From assembly GCA_965200795.1 (NCBI GenBank), contig CBDAVB010000039.1:1-64000 (forward strand): a stretch of 64,000 nt of DNA. The letters run 5' to 3'. Numbering within the stretch: position 1 is the first letter of the stretch; each line of letters opens with the position of its first letter. This document shows positions 53,912-62,950 of this stretch, piece after piece. Under the pieces are notes generated by a model. It worked only from the letters and a program-made list of their open reading frames with translations, was not told the DNA's origin and did not search any database. Both the position numbers and the translations under genes were made by a program. This stretch comes from Parashewanella sp965200795 (GTDB lineage: Bacteria; Pseudomonadota; Gammaproteobacteria; Enterobacterales; Shewanellaceae).

Positions 53912-55135
53912 CTTGCTCGCTGGGCTGATGGTCGATAAAGCGATTTATCATTTACCCCTTTATCGCCAGCGTCAACGCATGCCCGATAGCGGCGTCACCG
54001 TCAGCCGGGCCACGCTCATCAACTGGCTGCTTAGGGACTGTCCCGAAATAACTTCCCGATTTGTTACTGCTTAAAATTACCAATATCAAGGCACGAAGAA
54101 TGAAGTTTAGTCATTCTAAATGAATGATGAGTAACGCAGAGAGTGGCAATGTTAAGCGTAACCCTTTGTGCTGTGTTTATTTTTGCGTTCTTTGAATAAA
54201 GCGTTACGGCGTTGTCGAAAGCTTATGCAGAAACGAAGTAACGACAGTTTTGTATGTCGGTAATGACTACACCTCGCTTTCTGTGCCTTGTATAAGCCAA
54301 AAATAAACGACAGCAAAACAGGGAAGTTATTTTGGGACAGTTCCTTAAACCCGTTTATCAGACCATGCTGAAGAACATCTTAAAAAGTAGAGTGCCGGCG
54401 ATGGAGACGTGCCCATAAAAGCCGGTAAGGCGGGCGAAGGCAAAATGAAACAGACCTACTTCCGGCCGATTTACGGTGAAGAAGATGAAGTGGCGTTTAC
54501 CTGGTCGTCTTCAAGAAGTGCCGCGCATGCCATTGAGCGACTGGCGGGCTTTGACGGTACGTTATTGACGGACGGTTATCCGGCTTACACCAAAGCCGTC
54601 GACACCTTACGCACAAGACCACAGCATCATTCACGCGACGTGTCGGGTGCATTGCCGTCGCTAGACTGAGTTACCGGCAAGAGAAAAGTGAACCTGTCGT
54701 CCGTGAGTTTTTCAAACGGGGGCGTGAAGCGCCGGCGCCCGGACTTGTTGCCGAAAACCCCGTTTAGAATCGCCCTTGAGTATGCGGCGCAGCGTGAAAT
54801 GGCGCTAAAGGTATTTCTCACTAATCCGCCGACACCAACCATTTGGAGCGAGCCCTGCGCCGCATCCCGACGGGAAGGAAAAATTATCTGTTTTGCTGGT
54901 CAGAAATGGGCGCTGAGCAACCGGGTATGCTGCGAAGCCTGATGGTGACCTGCCGCATGCACGGCATCAATCCTTATGAATATCTGGTTAATGTGCCGCA
55001 GCGAATATCGACACATCCCAATTCGCAAGTCGAAGAATTAATTCCGAGTAAACGGAAAGCCAAATTCGAAGGTAAAATTTTCAAATCAGATTTGGCGAAA
55101 ACGGGGTGATCTGAGAGCATATTGATCGCTTACGT
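53912..55135 (+). pseudogene. IS66 transposase fragment, copy (ii), interrupted by a MITE
   Basis: Plus strand. Starts in the TnpC core (LLAGLMVDKAIYHLPLYRQ, VSRATLINWL), is interrupted by a MITE at 54034-54344, and resumes with LKPVYQTMLKNILKS, KAGEGKMKQTYFRPIYGEED and TLLTDGYPAYTKAVDTL. It then has PDLLPKTPFRIALEYAAQRE, GRKNYLFCWSEMGAEQPGML and GINPYEYLVNVPQRI. Several frameshifts are present. It ends at the IS66 terminal repeat (TTGATCGCTTAC, about 55135). The 5' half of the element is missing. Confidence 0.9.
54034..54344. mobile_element. IS30-derived MITE, copy 2, inserted in IS66
   Basis: 311 bp, nearly identical to copy 1 (27994-28304). TTA flanks both ends (54031-54033, 54345-54347). 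Removing the element and one TTA restores the IS66 codons for NWLLKPVYQTML, which proves insertion with a 3-bp duplication, as expected for IS30 transposases. Confidence 0.95.
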
Positions 55136-55268
55136 TGTAAAGGAGTACATCAGAAATCAAGAAAAGGATGATGAACAACGAGACCAACTAAAGTCTGGAA
55201 TATAGTGCGCTTTAAAAGAGCTTAAATCTAAACTAAAAATGCTGTAGATTGAGTTTAAGTTAATCAAT

Positions 55269-56375
55269 ATGGCGGGATTGTTTATGCTCCAGATGTCAGC
55301 AGGTGTAAGTGTTCGTAAGTCAGTAATTGTAGATAACCCTCTTACAGTTAATATTCGTAAGTCAGTAATTGTAGATAACCCTCCTACAGTTGATATTTCC
55401 GTAAACCATACCACTGTTTCAGCGGGAAGAAATGGCAATGTTTTTGATGTTGTAGCAGCAGACTCTACAGTTTCGGATGATTCCGGAAAGTATAAACAAT
55501 TCCACTCTTCTGAGAGTGGAAGAATGGAATTGACTGAACCTGGGACGATATTATCCCAAGCGGACTCTAATGCGATAAATCATCGTAGAAGTAAGAGGAA
55601 ATCGACTAAACCCAGGAAGATATTATCCCAAGCGGACTCTAATGCGATAAATCATCGTAGAAGTAAGAGGAAATCGACTAAACCCAGGAAGATATTATCC
55701 CAAGCGGACTCAGCGTCATTGAAGCAAGGGTTAGAAAAGCCCGAAGATGAGCGTGAAACAGATGAAGAGCTGGCTACGCGGTTCGACTTGCAACCTGGTG
55801 CGACAGGGGTTCTTAGAAGCAGGATGAAATCGACTGAACCTAAGACGAGATTATCCCCGGCGGACTCAGCGTTATTGGATCGAGAGTTACAAAAGCAAGA
55901 TGATCGTAAAACAGATGAAGAGCTGGCTACGCGGTTCGGCTTGAAACCTGGTGCGATAAGGAGTCGTAAAAGCAGGATGGGATTGACTGAACAACCTAGG
56001 ACGAAATTATCCCAAGAGGACTCAGCGTTATTGACGCAGTTATTGTGGCTAGAGTCAGAAAAGCCCGCTAAGGATCGTAAATCAGATGAAGAGCTGGCTG
56101 CGCAGTTCGGCTTGAAACTTCATTCGATAGGGGCTCGTAAATCCAGGATGAAATTGACTAAACCTAGGACGAGATTATCCCCGGCGAACTCAGCGTTATT
56201 GACGAAGAAATTGAAGCAAGAGTTAGAAAAGCCCGAAGATGAACGTAAAACAGATGAAGAGCTGGCTAAGCCGTTCGGCTTGAAACCTGGTGCGATAAGG
56301 AGTCGTAAAAGCAGGATGGGATTGACTGAACTTAAGAAGGAATTATCCCAAGCGGACTCAGCGTTATCTAATTGA
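55269..56375 (+). CDS. Protein with tandem MYB/HTH-like repeats
   Basis: 368 residues, no signal peptide. Residues 16-43 hold a 14-residue repeat (RKSVIVDNPLTVNI, twice). Residues 94-141 hold two identical 24-residue units with basic RRSKRKSTKPRK. From 142 to 357 there are four modules of 52-56 residues, each starting LSxADSALL and ending in an HTH-like part, TDEELAxxFGLKPGAIRSR then KSRMGL. A seventh start (LSQADSALS) ends the protein. The module reads like a MYB/SANT-type or GcrA-type helix-turn-helix, so sequence-specific DNA binding is plausible, and the basic stretches would serve as nuclear localisation signals in a eukaryotic cell. No good ribosome binding site is visible. Nearby genes are all mobile. 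Not a family I can name. Confidence 0.8.
   Translation: MAGLFMLQMSAGVSVRKSVIVDNPLTVNIRKSVIVDNPPTVDISVNHTTVSAGRNGNVFDVVAADSTVSDDSGKYKQFHSSESGRMELTEPGTILSQADSNAINHRRSKRKSTKPRKILSQADSNAINHRRSKRKSTKPRKILSQADSASLKQGLEKPEDERETDEELATRFDLQPGATGVLRSRMKSTEPKTRLSPADSALLDRELQKQDDRKTDEELATRFGLKPGAIRSRKSRMGLTEQPRTKLSQEDSALLTQLLWLESEKPAKDRKSDEELAAQFGLKLHSIGARKSRMKLTKPRTRLSPANSALLTKKLKQELEKPEDERKTDEELAKPFGLKPGAIRSRKSRMGLTELKKELSQADSALSN
55554..55697 (+). repeat. 72-bp exact coding tandem repeat
   Basis: Two consecutive 72-base units encode the identical 24-residue repeats of the MYB-like protein and continue into the third module. Near-identical DNA, including silent positions, indicates recent duplication. 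A 42-bp repeat at about 55314-55397 encodes the N-terminal 14-residue repeat. Confidence 0.85.
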
Positions 56376-56865
56376 CATCCTCACCGCCTTAAAGGACGTG
56401 GAGGATGTCAACAGGAGTGTTTGAGTAAAACACCTCTCAGAGTTCTCAGGAGTTGCTCTAAGAGTTTTTTACGGTTTTTCCTACTAAACCCACCGGCCGG
56501 CGAACGCTCGTCTACGGCTCTTTCAGGCGCTGTCAGGGAGGCGTTCAGATCCCCGGCTCCGGTCACAGGCCGTCCCGCTGCCCCGTTATCAAATTTGATA
56601 ATACTAACACCGCCCTCTTCGTGCTATCGTGACCTGGCAGAGGACTCCCTGCGAAGCAGCAGGGAGGTGAATACTTTGAGTGCGTAGAGTGTGGTTATAC
56701 CAATAACGCTGACATTGTTAAATATTTTAGAGCGTGGACAACGCTTGTTAGCCTGTGGAGAGTCGGCATTAGCCGCTTGATGAATCAGGAACCTGTGCTT
56801 TAAGTGATTTTAGTACGCCCTGTAATGGGAATCCCCCGCCGGATTTAGGTGGAGGAGGATGTCAA
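56376..56865 (+). mobile_element. IS200/IS605-type element remnant
   Basis: Begins with the subterminal hairpin typical of this family (GACATCCTCACCGCCTTAAA ... GGAGGATGTC, 56377-56409) and ends with GGGAATCCCCCGCC ... GGAGGATGTCAA. Near 56675 it encodes the zinc-finger end of TnpB (FECVECGYTNNADIV, then in a shifted frame NILERGQRLLACGE). The rest of TnpB is gone. It adjoins the frameshifted toxin gene, whose natural stop lies at the element edge. Confidence 0.75.
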
Positions 56866-57213
56866 CGATAAATTATACAGTAGTCTACTAGAAGTTTTTG
56901 AATATCCTGTTTTTGTAAAATTAAGAGCGTCTACAAAAATAAGGGTCTCCTGTTCTGTTTCAATTATCCGATATAGAATACGGAATTTGTCAGTGTTATA
57001 TTCTCTGAAAATATTCACTCCTACCTCAACAAGTTGTAAAGATATTTGGCAAGAGAAAGGTTCAGATTTTACTCTTTTTTCAAACTTATCAATGAGCCGT
57101 TCAAGGCGATTAATAACACTACTTTCAGAAGAGTATGGAGCCAAGTGGTTAATAAGATTATCCATAACATTATAAAATGTGCTGGTATACTGAACTTCAA
57201 TCTTTCTGAGCAT
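56845..57213 (-). pseudogene. RelE/ParE-type toxin, frameshifted near the C-terminus
   Basis: 122 residues as read. The core RLERLIDKFEKRV, then FREYNTDKFRILYRIIETEQ and TLIFVDAL fits RelE/ParE-superfamily toxins, which cleave ribosome-bound mRNA or poison gyrase. After VDAL the frame is off by one. The alternative frame reads LQKQDIQKLLVDYCIIYR with a stop at the IS605 boundary, the usual family ending. So this copy is probably inactive. Confidence 0.65.
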
Positions 57214-57280
57214 CAGCTTGTCCTTCTGCTCTAATTTTTCTCTCAGCCAGACGTTCTCTTAGCGATTGACTCGATATCAT
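57197..57280 (-). CDS. Tiny ORF upstream of the toxin, possible antitoxin remnant
   Basis: 27 residues (MISSQSLRERLAERKIRAEG and QADAQKD) with GAAGGA before the ATG, overlapping the toxin start by 17 bases. The position is right for an antitoxin, but it is short and the IS66 end lies 28 bases upstream, so it may be a truncated piece. Confidence 0.4.
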   Translation of the reverse strand: MISSQSLRERLAERKIRAEGQADAQKD

Positions 57281-57315
57281 TTTTCCTTCGTTAGAATCTG
57301 TAACTGAGTAAGCGA

Positions 57316-58439
57316 TCAATATGCTCTCAGATCACCCAACTCCGGGCGTTGGCGCTGCTCACGCACCCGTTCGAAAAACTCACGGACGACAGGTTCACTT
57401 TTTCCCTGCCGGTAACTCAGCACTTTTTCCGCCGCCCGGTCTTTATCACGCATATGTTTTTCATGCTTGTATAGCCGGGCGATGTAATCCATAGCATGTC
57501 GGGCTTGCTCAGGCTCAGGCTTTAAGGCTTTTTCAAAATAGCGACGGCAAAGCACCCATCACGTCGCGTGAATGATGCTGTGGTCTCGCGCGTTTAAGGT
57601 ATCGACCGCTTTGGTGTAAGCCGGATAACCGTCCGTCAATAACGTACCGTTAAAGCCCGTCAGTTGCTCAATGGCATGAGCCGCACTTCTTGAAGACGAC
57701 CAGGTGAACGCCACTTCATCCTCTTCGCCGTAAATCGGCCGGAAGCAGGTTTGTTTCATTTTGCCTTTGCCCGCCTTTCCGGCTTTTATCGGCACCTCAT
57801 CCATCGCCGGCACTCCGAGCATCCGCTGATGCTGACGATAAAGCGGTAAATGATAAATGGCTTTATCGACCATCAGCCCCGCGAGCAGGGACACATCACA
57901 GTAACAGCCCTCCGGCACCGCCGCGGGCGCGGGTGAAGTCGTTATGCTTTGCTCTGATTTACGCTTAATCACGGGACGGCGATAAACCAGTACCACATAA
58001 CTTGCCCGGGCGCTGCGCTGAGCGGCGGGTTTCTTTGTAATCGATGATTTCATCACCTTCGGCCGGCTCCGGCGCGGGCATATCAATGATTTCACGGGGC
58101 ACGCTGTCATCAAAGCGCAGGCCGCTGTCATTAACTTCATTGCCGCCTCGCCGGGTATTGGATTGGCGGCGATGGCTTTTGACTTCGGTGGTCGGCTCCG
58201 GCGTTTTATCTTCAGCGAGGCTGTCACCGAACAATAATCCCTGTGACGGATTGTCGATAAGTTGCTTTTCAGACTTGCGGCCGAAGAGCTGGCGTTTGAA
58301 CCGGTCGAGCTGATGCCTGAGTGAAGCGATTTGCTCTGATTGAGTCGAAACCTGTTCAGATAACAACGCATTTTGCTCCGCTTGCCGGGCAAGCAGAGCT
58401 TCAATTTGTTGTCGATTTAACCGGCTGATTTCACTCATT
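57316..58439 (-). pseudogene. tnpC: IS66 tnpC, multiple frameshifts and C-terminal deletion
   Basis: Begins MKMSEISRLNRQQIEALL with a coiled-coil (NALLSEQVSTQSEQIASLRH) and KRQLFGRKSEK. The frame is lost at about 57990 (RPG), continues as SYVVLVYRRPVIKRKSEQ, CYCDVSLLAGLMVDKAIYHL and the KAGKGKMKQTCFRPIYG core, is lost again after HSIIHAT (57560), and ends in EPVVREFFERVREQRQRPEL. The PDLLPK-to-end part seen in copies (i) and (ii) is missing. Confidence 0.85.
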
Positions 58440-58807
58440 TTCATGACAGAAATTACATCAAAAAATGGCGTTAACGTCGCCTGTTTCTTGGTTTTTTGCC
58501 AATTAATTCCGCCGGTTAAACACTGAAGTTGTGCCCAATCGAGAGGGAGTTTTTCATCCTTGCTCATCACCTGATGAAAGGTGCCTTTTTCTAATCTTTT
58601 ACTCCACAAGCACAGGCCGCCGTCGGAGTAATACAGGATTTTCATCTGGGTTCGGCGGCGATTAATAAACACGAATAATGCGCCGTCCGTCACCCGCCGC
58701 TTGAGCTTAGCGTGAGCGAGTGCGGCCAAATTATCAAATTGTTTGCGCATGTCCACCGGCTGATTGTAAAGCCAGATCTCGACGTTATGACCGGGGAACA
58801 GCATCAT
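58440..58807 (-). pseudogene. tnpB: IS66 tnpB, fused in frame to tnpC
   Basis: Encodes MLFPGHNVEIWLYNQPVDMR, the RRRTQMKILYYSDGGLCLW core and GTFHQVMSKDEK, a normal TnpB. Instead of a stop after about 115 residues it reads on through TPFFDVISV into tnpC. One T too many in the run near 58467 would explain loss of a TGA stop. Confidence 0.7.
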
Positions 58808-59104
58808 TGTCTCATCCGCAGGGTAACACCATCGGGGAGTGACAATTCAATCTCCCATGAGCGGCGGGGCGCGGACTCAATTGATGCTTCTGTTTGCGGC
58901 TGAATGATTAACGGCTTGCCAGTCATCATTGTTATCAGCTTGCCCGCTATCTTTAAGATTAAGTTTTTTACGCCAATGATAAAAGTTCGATGAAGACAGG
59001 TTGTGTTTTGCGCGGAATTCACTAACCGTGAGTTCGCCTGTTTGTTGTTGCTCAATAAGCTGTTGCCATTGTGCGCGACTTCGCTGAGCGCGTAACATTT
59101 TCAC
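58804..59104 (-). pseudogene. tnpA: IS66 tnpA, frameshifted
   Basis: The first frame gives MLRAQRSRAQWQQLIEQQ, LTVSEFRAKHNLSSSNFYHW and RKKLNLKD, the HTH region of IS66 OrfA. The frame shifts near 58925, and the tail (KPLIIQPQTEASIESAP, IELSLPDGVTLRMRQ) continues in the other frame to a stop overlapping tnpB. Confidence 0.8.
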
Positions 59105-59176
59105 CTCCGAGAATTGAAAGTGATAGTCTGAGGCCGGATTTTAGTGAAATAAATGCGTATTAAAATGATCGGTTAC

Positions 59177-59294
59177 ATTCGAACTCCCCAGCATCTTCTT
59201 CGAGTTCAACAGTTACACTGGCAACTGACCATTTGGATTCTATTGCATCAGATATGCTCTGTGCTATTTTCTGATAAATTTCATCGATGATCAT
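59177..59294 (-). pseudogene. YezG/DUF600-like protein, 5' fragment cut by IS66
   Basis: From ATG at 59294: MIIDEIYQKIAQSISDAIES, then KWSVASVTVELEEDAGEFE, where the IS66 left end interrupts. The start (MI.EIYQ.IA..I...I...W) resembles DUF600/YezG-type immunity proteins. 39 codons remain. It follows the small membrane protein gene on the same strand. Confidence 0.5.
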
Positions 59295-59362
59295 TTTGGT
59301 TTAATCCCCAAGTTCTCTTTTCTCAAATCGGCTATTTTTCTTAGAGAAGTTTCCTATTGCTG

Positions 59363-59710
59363 TTATTTAGGTTCTTTATCTAAATTATCCACGTCTTCTT
59401 GAAGTGAAAGAAAGTCGGGCAAGAGCCAAGAAATCAAAGCAATTACGCCACCGAAACAAATCATTGTTGAAAATATTGCACTACCTAATTTCTCAGACTC
59501 AATTAAGTTCGTCCACGGAGTAAAGAAATTCATACCTTCCTCCTGTCCCTGAGCAGCGATTGAAAACTGAAAAAGAAACAACATTAGACATATAGCAGCA
59601 CTCATAAGTGCTGATGTTTTCTTGTCCCCTTCTAAAGACATGCTGCAACCATAAACCCAAATAGAGGCCAAAAGCGCACACCCCATCAAACACCAAAGAG
59701 AAATATCCAT
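59363..59710 (-). CDS. Small membrane protein, unknown
   Basis: 115 residues with three or four hydrophobic segments (SLWCLMGCALLASIWVYG, LMSAAICLMLFLFQFSI, IFSTMICFGGVIALISWLL) and an acidic tail. Before the IS701-like insertion its ATG lay 14 bases after the stop of the 79-residue gene upstream, so it was part of that operon. No family recognised. Confidence 0.75.
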   Translation of the reverse strand: MDISLWCLMGCALLASIWVYGCSMSLEGDKKTSALMSAAICLMLFLFQFSIAAQGQEEGMNFFTPWTNLIESEKLGSAIFSTMICFGGVIALISWLLPDFLSLQEDVDNLDKEPK

Positions 59711-59736
59711 TTTTAATTTCTCAATTAACTGATTAG

Positions 59737-60851
59737 CTCATGTTACGCAGTAACAGCTTTTAGAGACTGAAGTTCTGTAAAAGCTGTTTTTAGGGCTTTC
59801 ATGTACAGTTTTGCCTTTAAGCCGAATTTGCCTAAATTTAGCTTCAAAGACAGTGTTTCTAACTTAAACGCACTATAAATTGAAAGAAACTGGTGGTTAC
59901 TTTGAGTTCTTATCGTATGTGCTGGTGATCGAGTAATCCCCGCATTTGATTTCAAGGACTTGTGAAATACTTCTACATTCCATCGTTTTTGATAGATTGC
60001 TTGTATTAACTCATCACTACAATCAAGATCACTGCATAACAAATAAAGCTCACCTGTGCTTCCGTCTTTGTTTTTAAAGACTTGTTTGGATAGTAGCAAA
60101 GCGAAATCCACTCCTGCGATCCAAACCTTTACAGATTGCCCTTCTTGAAATTCAAGCGTATCTACTCGCTGTGATATTTTGTGCCTTTTATCATCTTCAC
60201 TCAACGATATCAGACGATTTGATTTACAAGCCATTACGAAATCTTTGTGGCAGTTATGTTTGATATATTTCATATTTTCATTTGAACAAAACCAAGAGTC
60301 GGCTAACACATATTTAAATTTAAGTTGGTTTTGACAACTTACATGTAAAATTTCTCTAAAATCTTCATTTTTTGTTGTTTCAGAAGCTCTACGTAGCTTC
60401 TTTGTTTTTAAATCACAATATTGAACCGGCTTTTCAATAAGTTTGTAAGAAACAGGAATGGATACGCCTTGCGTGTGATAAAGGCAGTTAAGCAGGTTTA
60501 TGCCTTTAACCATTCGCCCTTTTGTGTGGTCATAATGCCAAGTAACTAAGGCATCTTCATCTGTATAAGGTTTTTCTTCAATTGTGTCATCGAAAATCAA
60601 TACAGCATCTTCTGACTCTATTTGCCTAACTGTAGATTTCACCATTCCCCACAATGTCTTACTGGTAAAGTCGTTCGTGGAGAGGAGTCTTGTTACCTGA
60701 TCATGACTGTAAGCACCATCCAGCATTTCTGACATCCCTGTGGCTGTTGCTTGTCCAAAGCTGGAAAGTAGGTAATCGCTATACAGGTCTACTAATGCTT
60801 CGTTCATGCCTCAGATTATGCACTAAATCTGAGGCTGTTGCGTAACATGAG
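59737..60851 (-). mobile_element. IS701/IS4-like insertion sequence
   Basis: 1115 bp with ends CTCATGTTACGCA in inverted orientation and a 7-bp duplication TGATTAG (59730-59736, 60852-60858). It is inserted in the last two codons of the small gene at 60823-61086. Confidence 0.85.
59743..60807 (-). CDS. DDE transposase, IS701/IS4-like
   Basis: 354 residues, complete. First catalytic Asp in AVLIFDDTIEEKPYTDE, then WHYDHTKGRMVKGINLLNCL, a second in KYVLADSWFCSNEN, and the YQKRWNVEVFHKSLKSN block with the catalytic Glu. The family label is by eye; the protein group is certain, IS701 versus IS4 less so. Confidence 0.85.
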   Translation of the reverse strand: MNEALVDLYSDYLLSSFGQATATGMSEMLDGAYSHDQVTRLLSTNDFTSKTLWGMVKSTVRQIESEDAVLIFDDTIEEKPYTDEDALVTWHYDHTKGRMVKGINLLNCLYHTQGVSIPVSYKLIEKPVQYCDLKTKKLRRASETTKNEDFREILHVSCQNQLKFKYVLADSWFCSNENMKYIKHNCHKDFVMACKSNRLISLSEDDKRHKISQRVDTLEFQEGQSVKVWIAGVDFALLLSKQVFKNKDGSTGELYLLCSDLDCSDELIQAIYQKRWNVEVFHKSLKSNAGITRSPAHTIRTQSNHQFLSIYSAFKLETLSLKLNLGKFGLKAKLYMKALKTAFTELQSLKAVTA

Positions 60852-61086
60852 TGATTAGTTCAAAAATCTTGGCTTTCGCAGACTTTCTAGTATTTCCATC
60901 TAACGGCCAAATTTCCCGTGGAGAGCCGATACCTGTACGGCTTTTTATGAAGCCATCACCTTTTTGATAGGTAAATTCTTCATTGTCTATGAGCCAAATT
61001 GTTTTGTCTCCGCTACTTTCAACGCTTTCTTTCAAATCAGAAACTTTCTGAATATTTATCGCACGTTGTGAAGTTACTTTTACCAT
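60823..61086 (-). CDS. Small hypothetical protein, C-terminus altered by IS insertion
   Basis: 87 residues as read, ending ITHVTQQPQI, of which the last part comes from the insertion sequence. Removing the element and one TGATTAG restores FELIS and a TAA stop, giving 79 residues. The protein reads TIWLIDNEEFTYQKGDGF and GSPREIWPLDGN. The start is two bases after the stop of the DUF2442 gene, so they are cotranscribed. No family recognised; the change is mild and function may survive. Confidence 0.75.
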   Translation of the reverse strand: MVKVTSQRAINIQKVSDLKESVESSGDKTIWLIDNEEFTYQKGDGFIKSRTGIGSPREIWPLDGNTRKSAKAKIFELITHVTQQPQI

Positions 61087-61088
61087 AA

Positions 61089-61355
61089 TTAATGCCTTGC
61101 CTTTAATGGGTACTTTTCTGGATGCTTAATACCATCCATTGATAAATCAACATCAAGTTCAGGCCAACAGAAACCATCACGCCCTTGCTGCTCTACCTTA
61201 AACACAGATTTCACTGGCGCATTTTCAAACCAAGGGAACTCTGTGTAACTCAAAAAGTGCTCTTCGCCTTGAGCGAACAACCAAAGACCATGAGGTGTAA
61301 GCCCCAAGACCTTAACCAAAGTGTTTTTTCCAATCGGCTCTGATTTCATTTTCAT
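61089..61355 (-). CDS. DUF2442-type protein
   Basis: About 88 residues from the ATG at 61355, preceded by AAGG; upstream in-frame starts to 61415 are less likely. The pattern VLGLTPHGLWLFAQGEEHFL, YTEFPWFENAP, and WPELDVDLSMDGIKHPEKYP fits DUF2442, small proteins often paired with another small gene in toxin-antitoxin-like or cassette contexts. First gene of an operon with the 79-residue protein, the membrane protein and the YezG-like fragment. Confidence 0.8.
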   Translation of the reverse strand: MKMKSEPIGKNTLVKVLGLTPHGLWLFAQGEEHFLSYTEFPWFENAPVKSVFKVEQQGRDGFCWPELDVDLSMDGIKHPEKYPLKARH

Positions 61356-61560
61356 GATCCTTAACACTCTTTTCGAGCTTTGAAAGCTCTTTAACAGACA
61401 GGTTATAACCCACATTTCGCATGGGGATTTAAGTATCCCCTATATTTTCAACTATTAACAAAAAAGAAACATAGTTCTTGTAGTACTGTCATACGGTTTA
61501 CCAAATTTCAGGTATGCCAATAGGCTTCTGTCGTGAAGCTAGACTTTTCCTGTCTTAACA

Positions 61561-62949
61561 TTACGCAATGTTGTAAATACGACTCACCTCACTACCAAAC
61601 AGGGTTAAAATTTTTCTCTTTTCTGGAGTAATACCCGATATCGCTGAACCTTGCCCTTTAATCGTAACGACATGAACAGTGCTCATTACTTGAAATATCC
61701 ACCTCAATGTTGGTGTGAAAGTCGGTTTATTCGTCTGACTAAGGATCGTTTCATTATTTCTTTTCAGTGATTCTCTAAATTGATATTGCCCTGGGTTGTA
61801 GACCATTAAGCTGAAGGTCATTATCATCATTAGGGCATTGATGCGCTGGTCTTTTTAAAAATAGGTTGTCTAAGTGGAAGGCTGGGTCTTTGATAAGACG
61901 AAAGCTTCGCTCAACACCTTGTTGACTCTTGTAGCTATCAAGTACGGCTTTAGGAGACATATCAAAATGATTGGTCGCCAAAACAAATCGACCCACTCGA
62001 TTTCGGTAGGGGCGCTGCCTGTCCTCTGAAGGTGTGAATGCTGTTTCTATTTGATAGTGAGAAAACTCTTGTTTAGCACCTTTTTTCGGGCGTCCTTTAC
62101 TCGGGTATTTTTTTATCTCAACTAGCTGGTAACTCACATCGTGGTATTTTACTGTTTTTGCAAATTGTTCAAAGGCTTGCTCTGCATCGGCACGACAAAA
62201 TAATTCTTTTTTTGCGAGCTTGTCAGCCTCACGTTCAATACGGTCTTTTTCTTCTTGTATTTGGCTTTCCAGTGTTTTTAACTGCTTTTTTGCCGCTTGT
62301 TTTGAGTACACCATCAAGTTGCATTGCGTTAACCCTCGCTCGGTATGCCCAAACCATGCACCTTGGTTGTCATCATCTAATTCAATCCAAGAAAATTGGC
62401 TTTCATCCGCTTCTCTTAGCTGCTTTATCAAAGTGATGTGGTTGGGGATGCGAGTGATCCAATGATAAAACGCATTTTTGAGTTCATCATTGACATACAG
62501 AGCCGAGTCAGCGACAACTGTCGTATCTGGCGCTTGTTTCAACTGCTCTCTAAAAGCCTTAATGCACGCTAATGTGTTATGAAAATTAGTCTTATCTTGG
62601 CTGTTGCCATCTAACGGCTCAAACCATACCGGCATTTGTGCAGAGCCACTGACGGTCAGTGACATCATCATTTGTTTTAAATCCGGGCGATGATCTTTTG
62701 AGTAACCATACATAGGCAAAGCAGGTAAGTCATCTTGATTTTTATAGTCAGTGTCATACTCACCATGTAAAGAAAAACTGGTGGTATCGAGGTGTAGCAC
62801 TTGCCTTTCTTCTTGTCCAAAAAAATCGAGATACACCTCATTGGCGATTTCAGCAAATAGTTGCATCACTCCATATTCGTAGCACTTATCTAAAGTTCGT
62901 CCTAAAGCATCATCATTGAGATGTTCAGGTTTTACGCCTTTACCTATAT
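61561..62949 (-). pseudogene. IS1634-family transposase, truncated and frameshifted
   Basis: The main frame (from about 62949) carries KPEHLNDDALGRTLDKCYEY, the catalytic HLDTTSFSLHG, DLKQMMMSLTVSG, VADSALYVNDE and VLATNHFDMSPKAVLDSYKS. The end (YNPGQYQFRESL, FTPTLRWIFQVM) is in another frame from about 61830. The N-terminus is cut by the IS630 element. All fits the IS1634 family. Confidence 0.85.
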
Positions 62950-62950
62950 A

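Larger units (their letters stand above)
57308..59176 (-). mobile_element. IS66 element, copy (iii), decayed
   Basis: Ends match the IS66 plan: GTAACCGATC at 59176 (left) and GTAAGCGATC at 57308 (right), read inwards. The flanks (ATTCGAAC and GTAACTGA) are not duplicated, so one side has been rearranged. It contains tnpA, tnpB and tnpC in the usual order, all damaged, with the last third of tnpC deleted next to the right end. Confidence 0.85.

Noticed and set aside
57965..58807. TnpB-TnpC fusion as a novel single protein
   Set aside because: The two parts are separate proteins in IS66, and a single extra base near 58467 explains loss of the stop; the rest of the element is also frameshifted.
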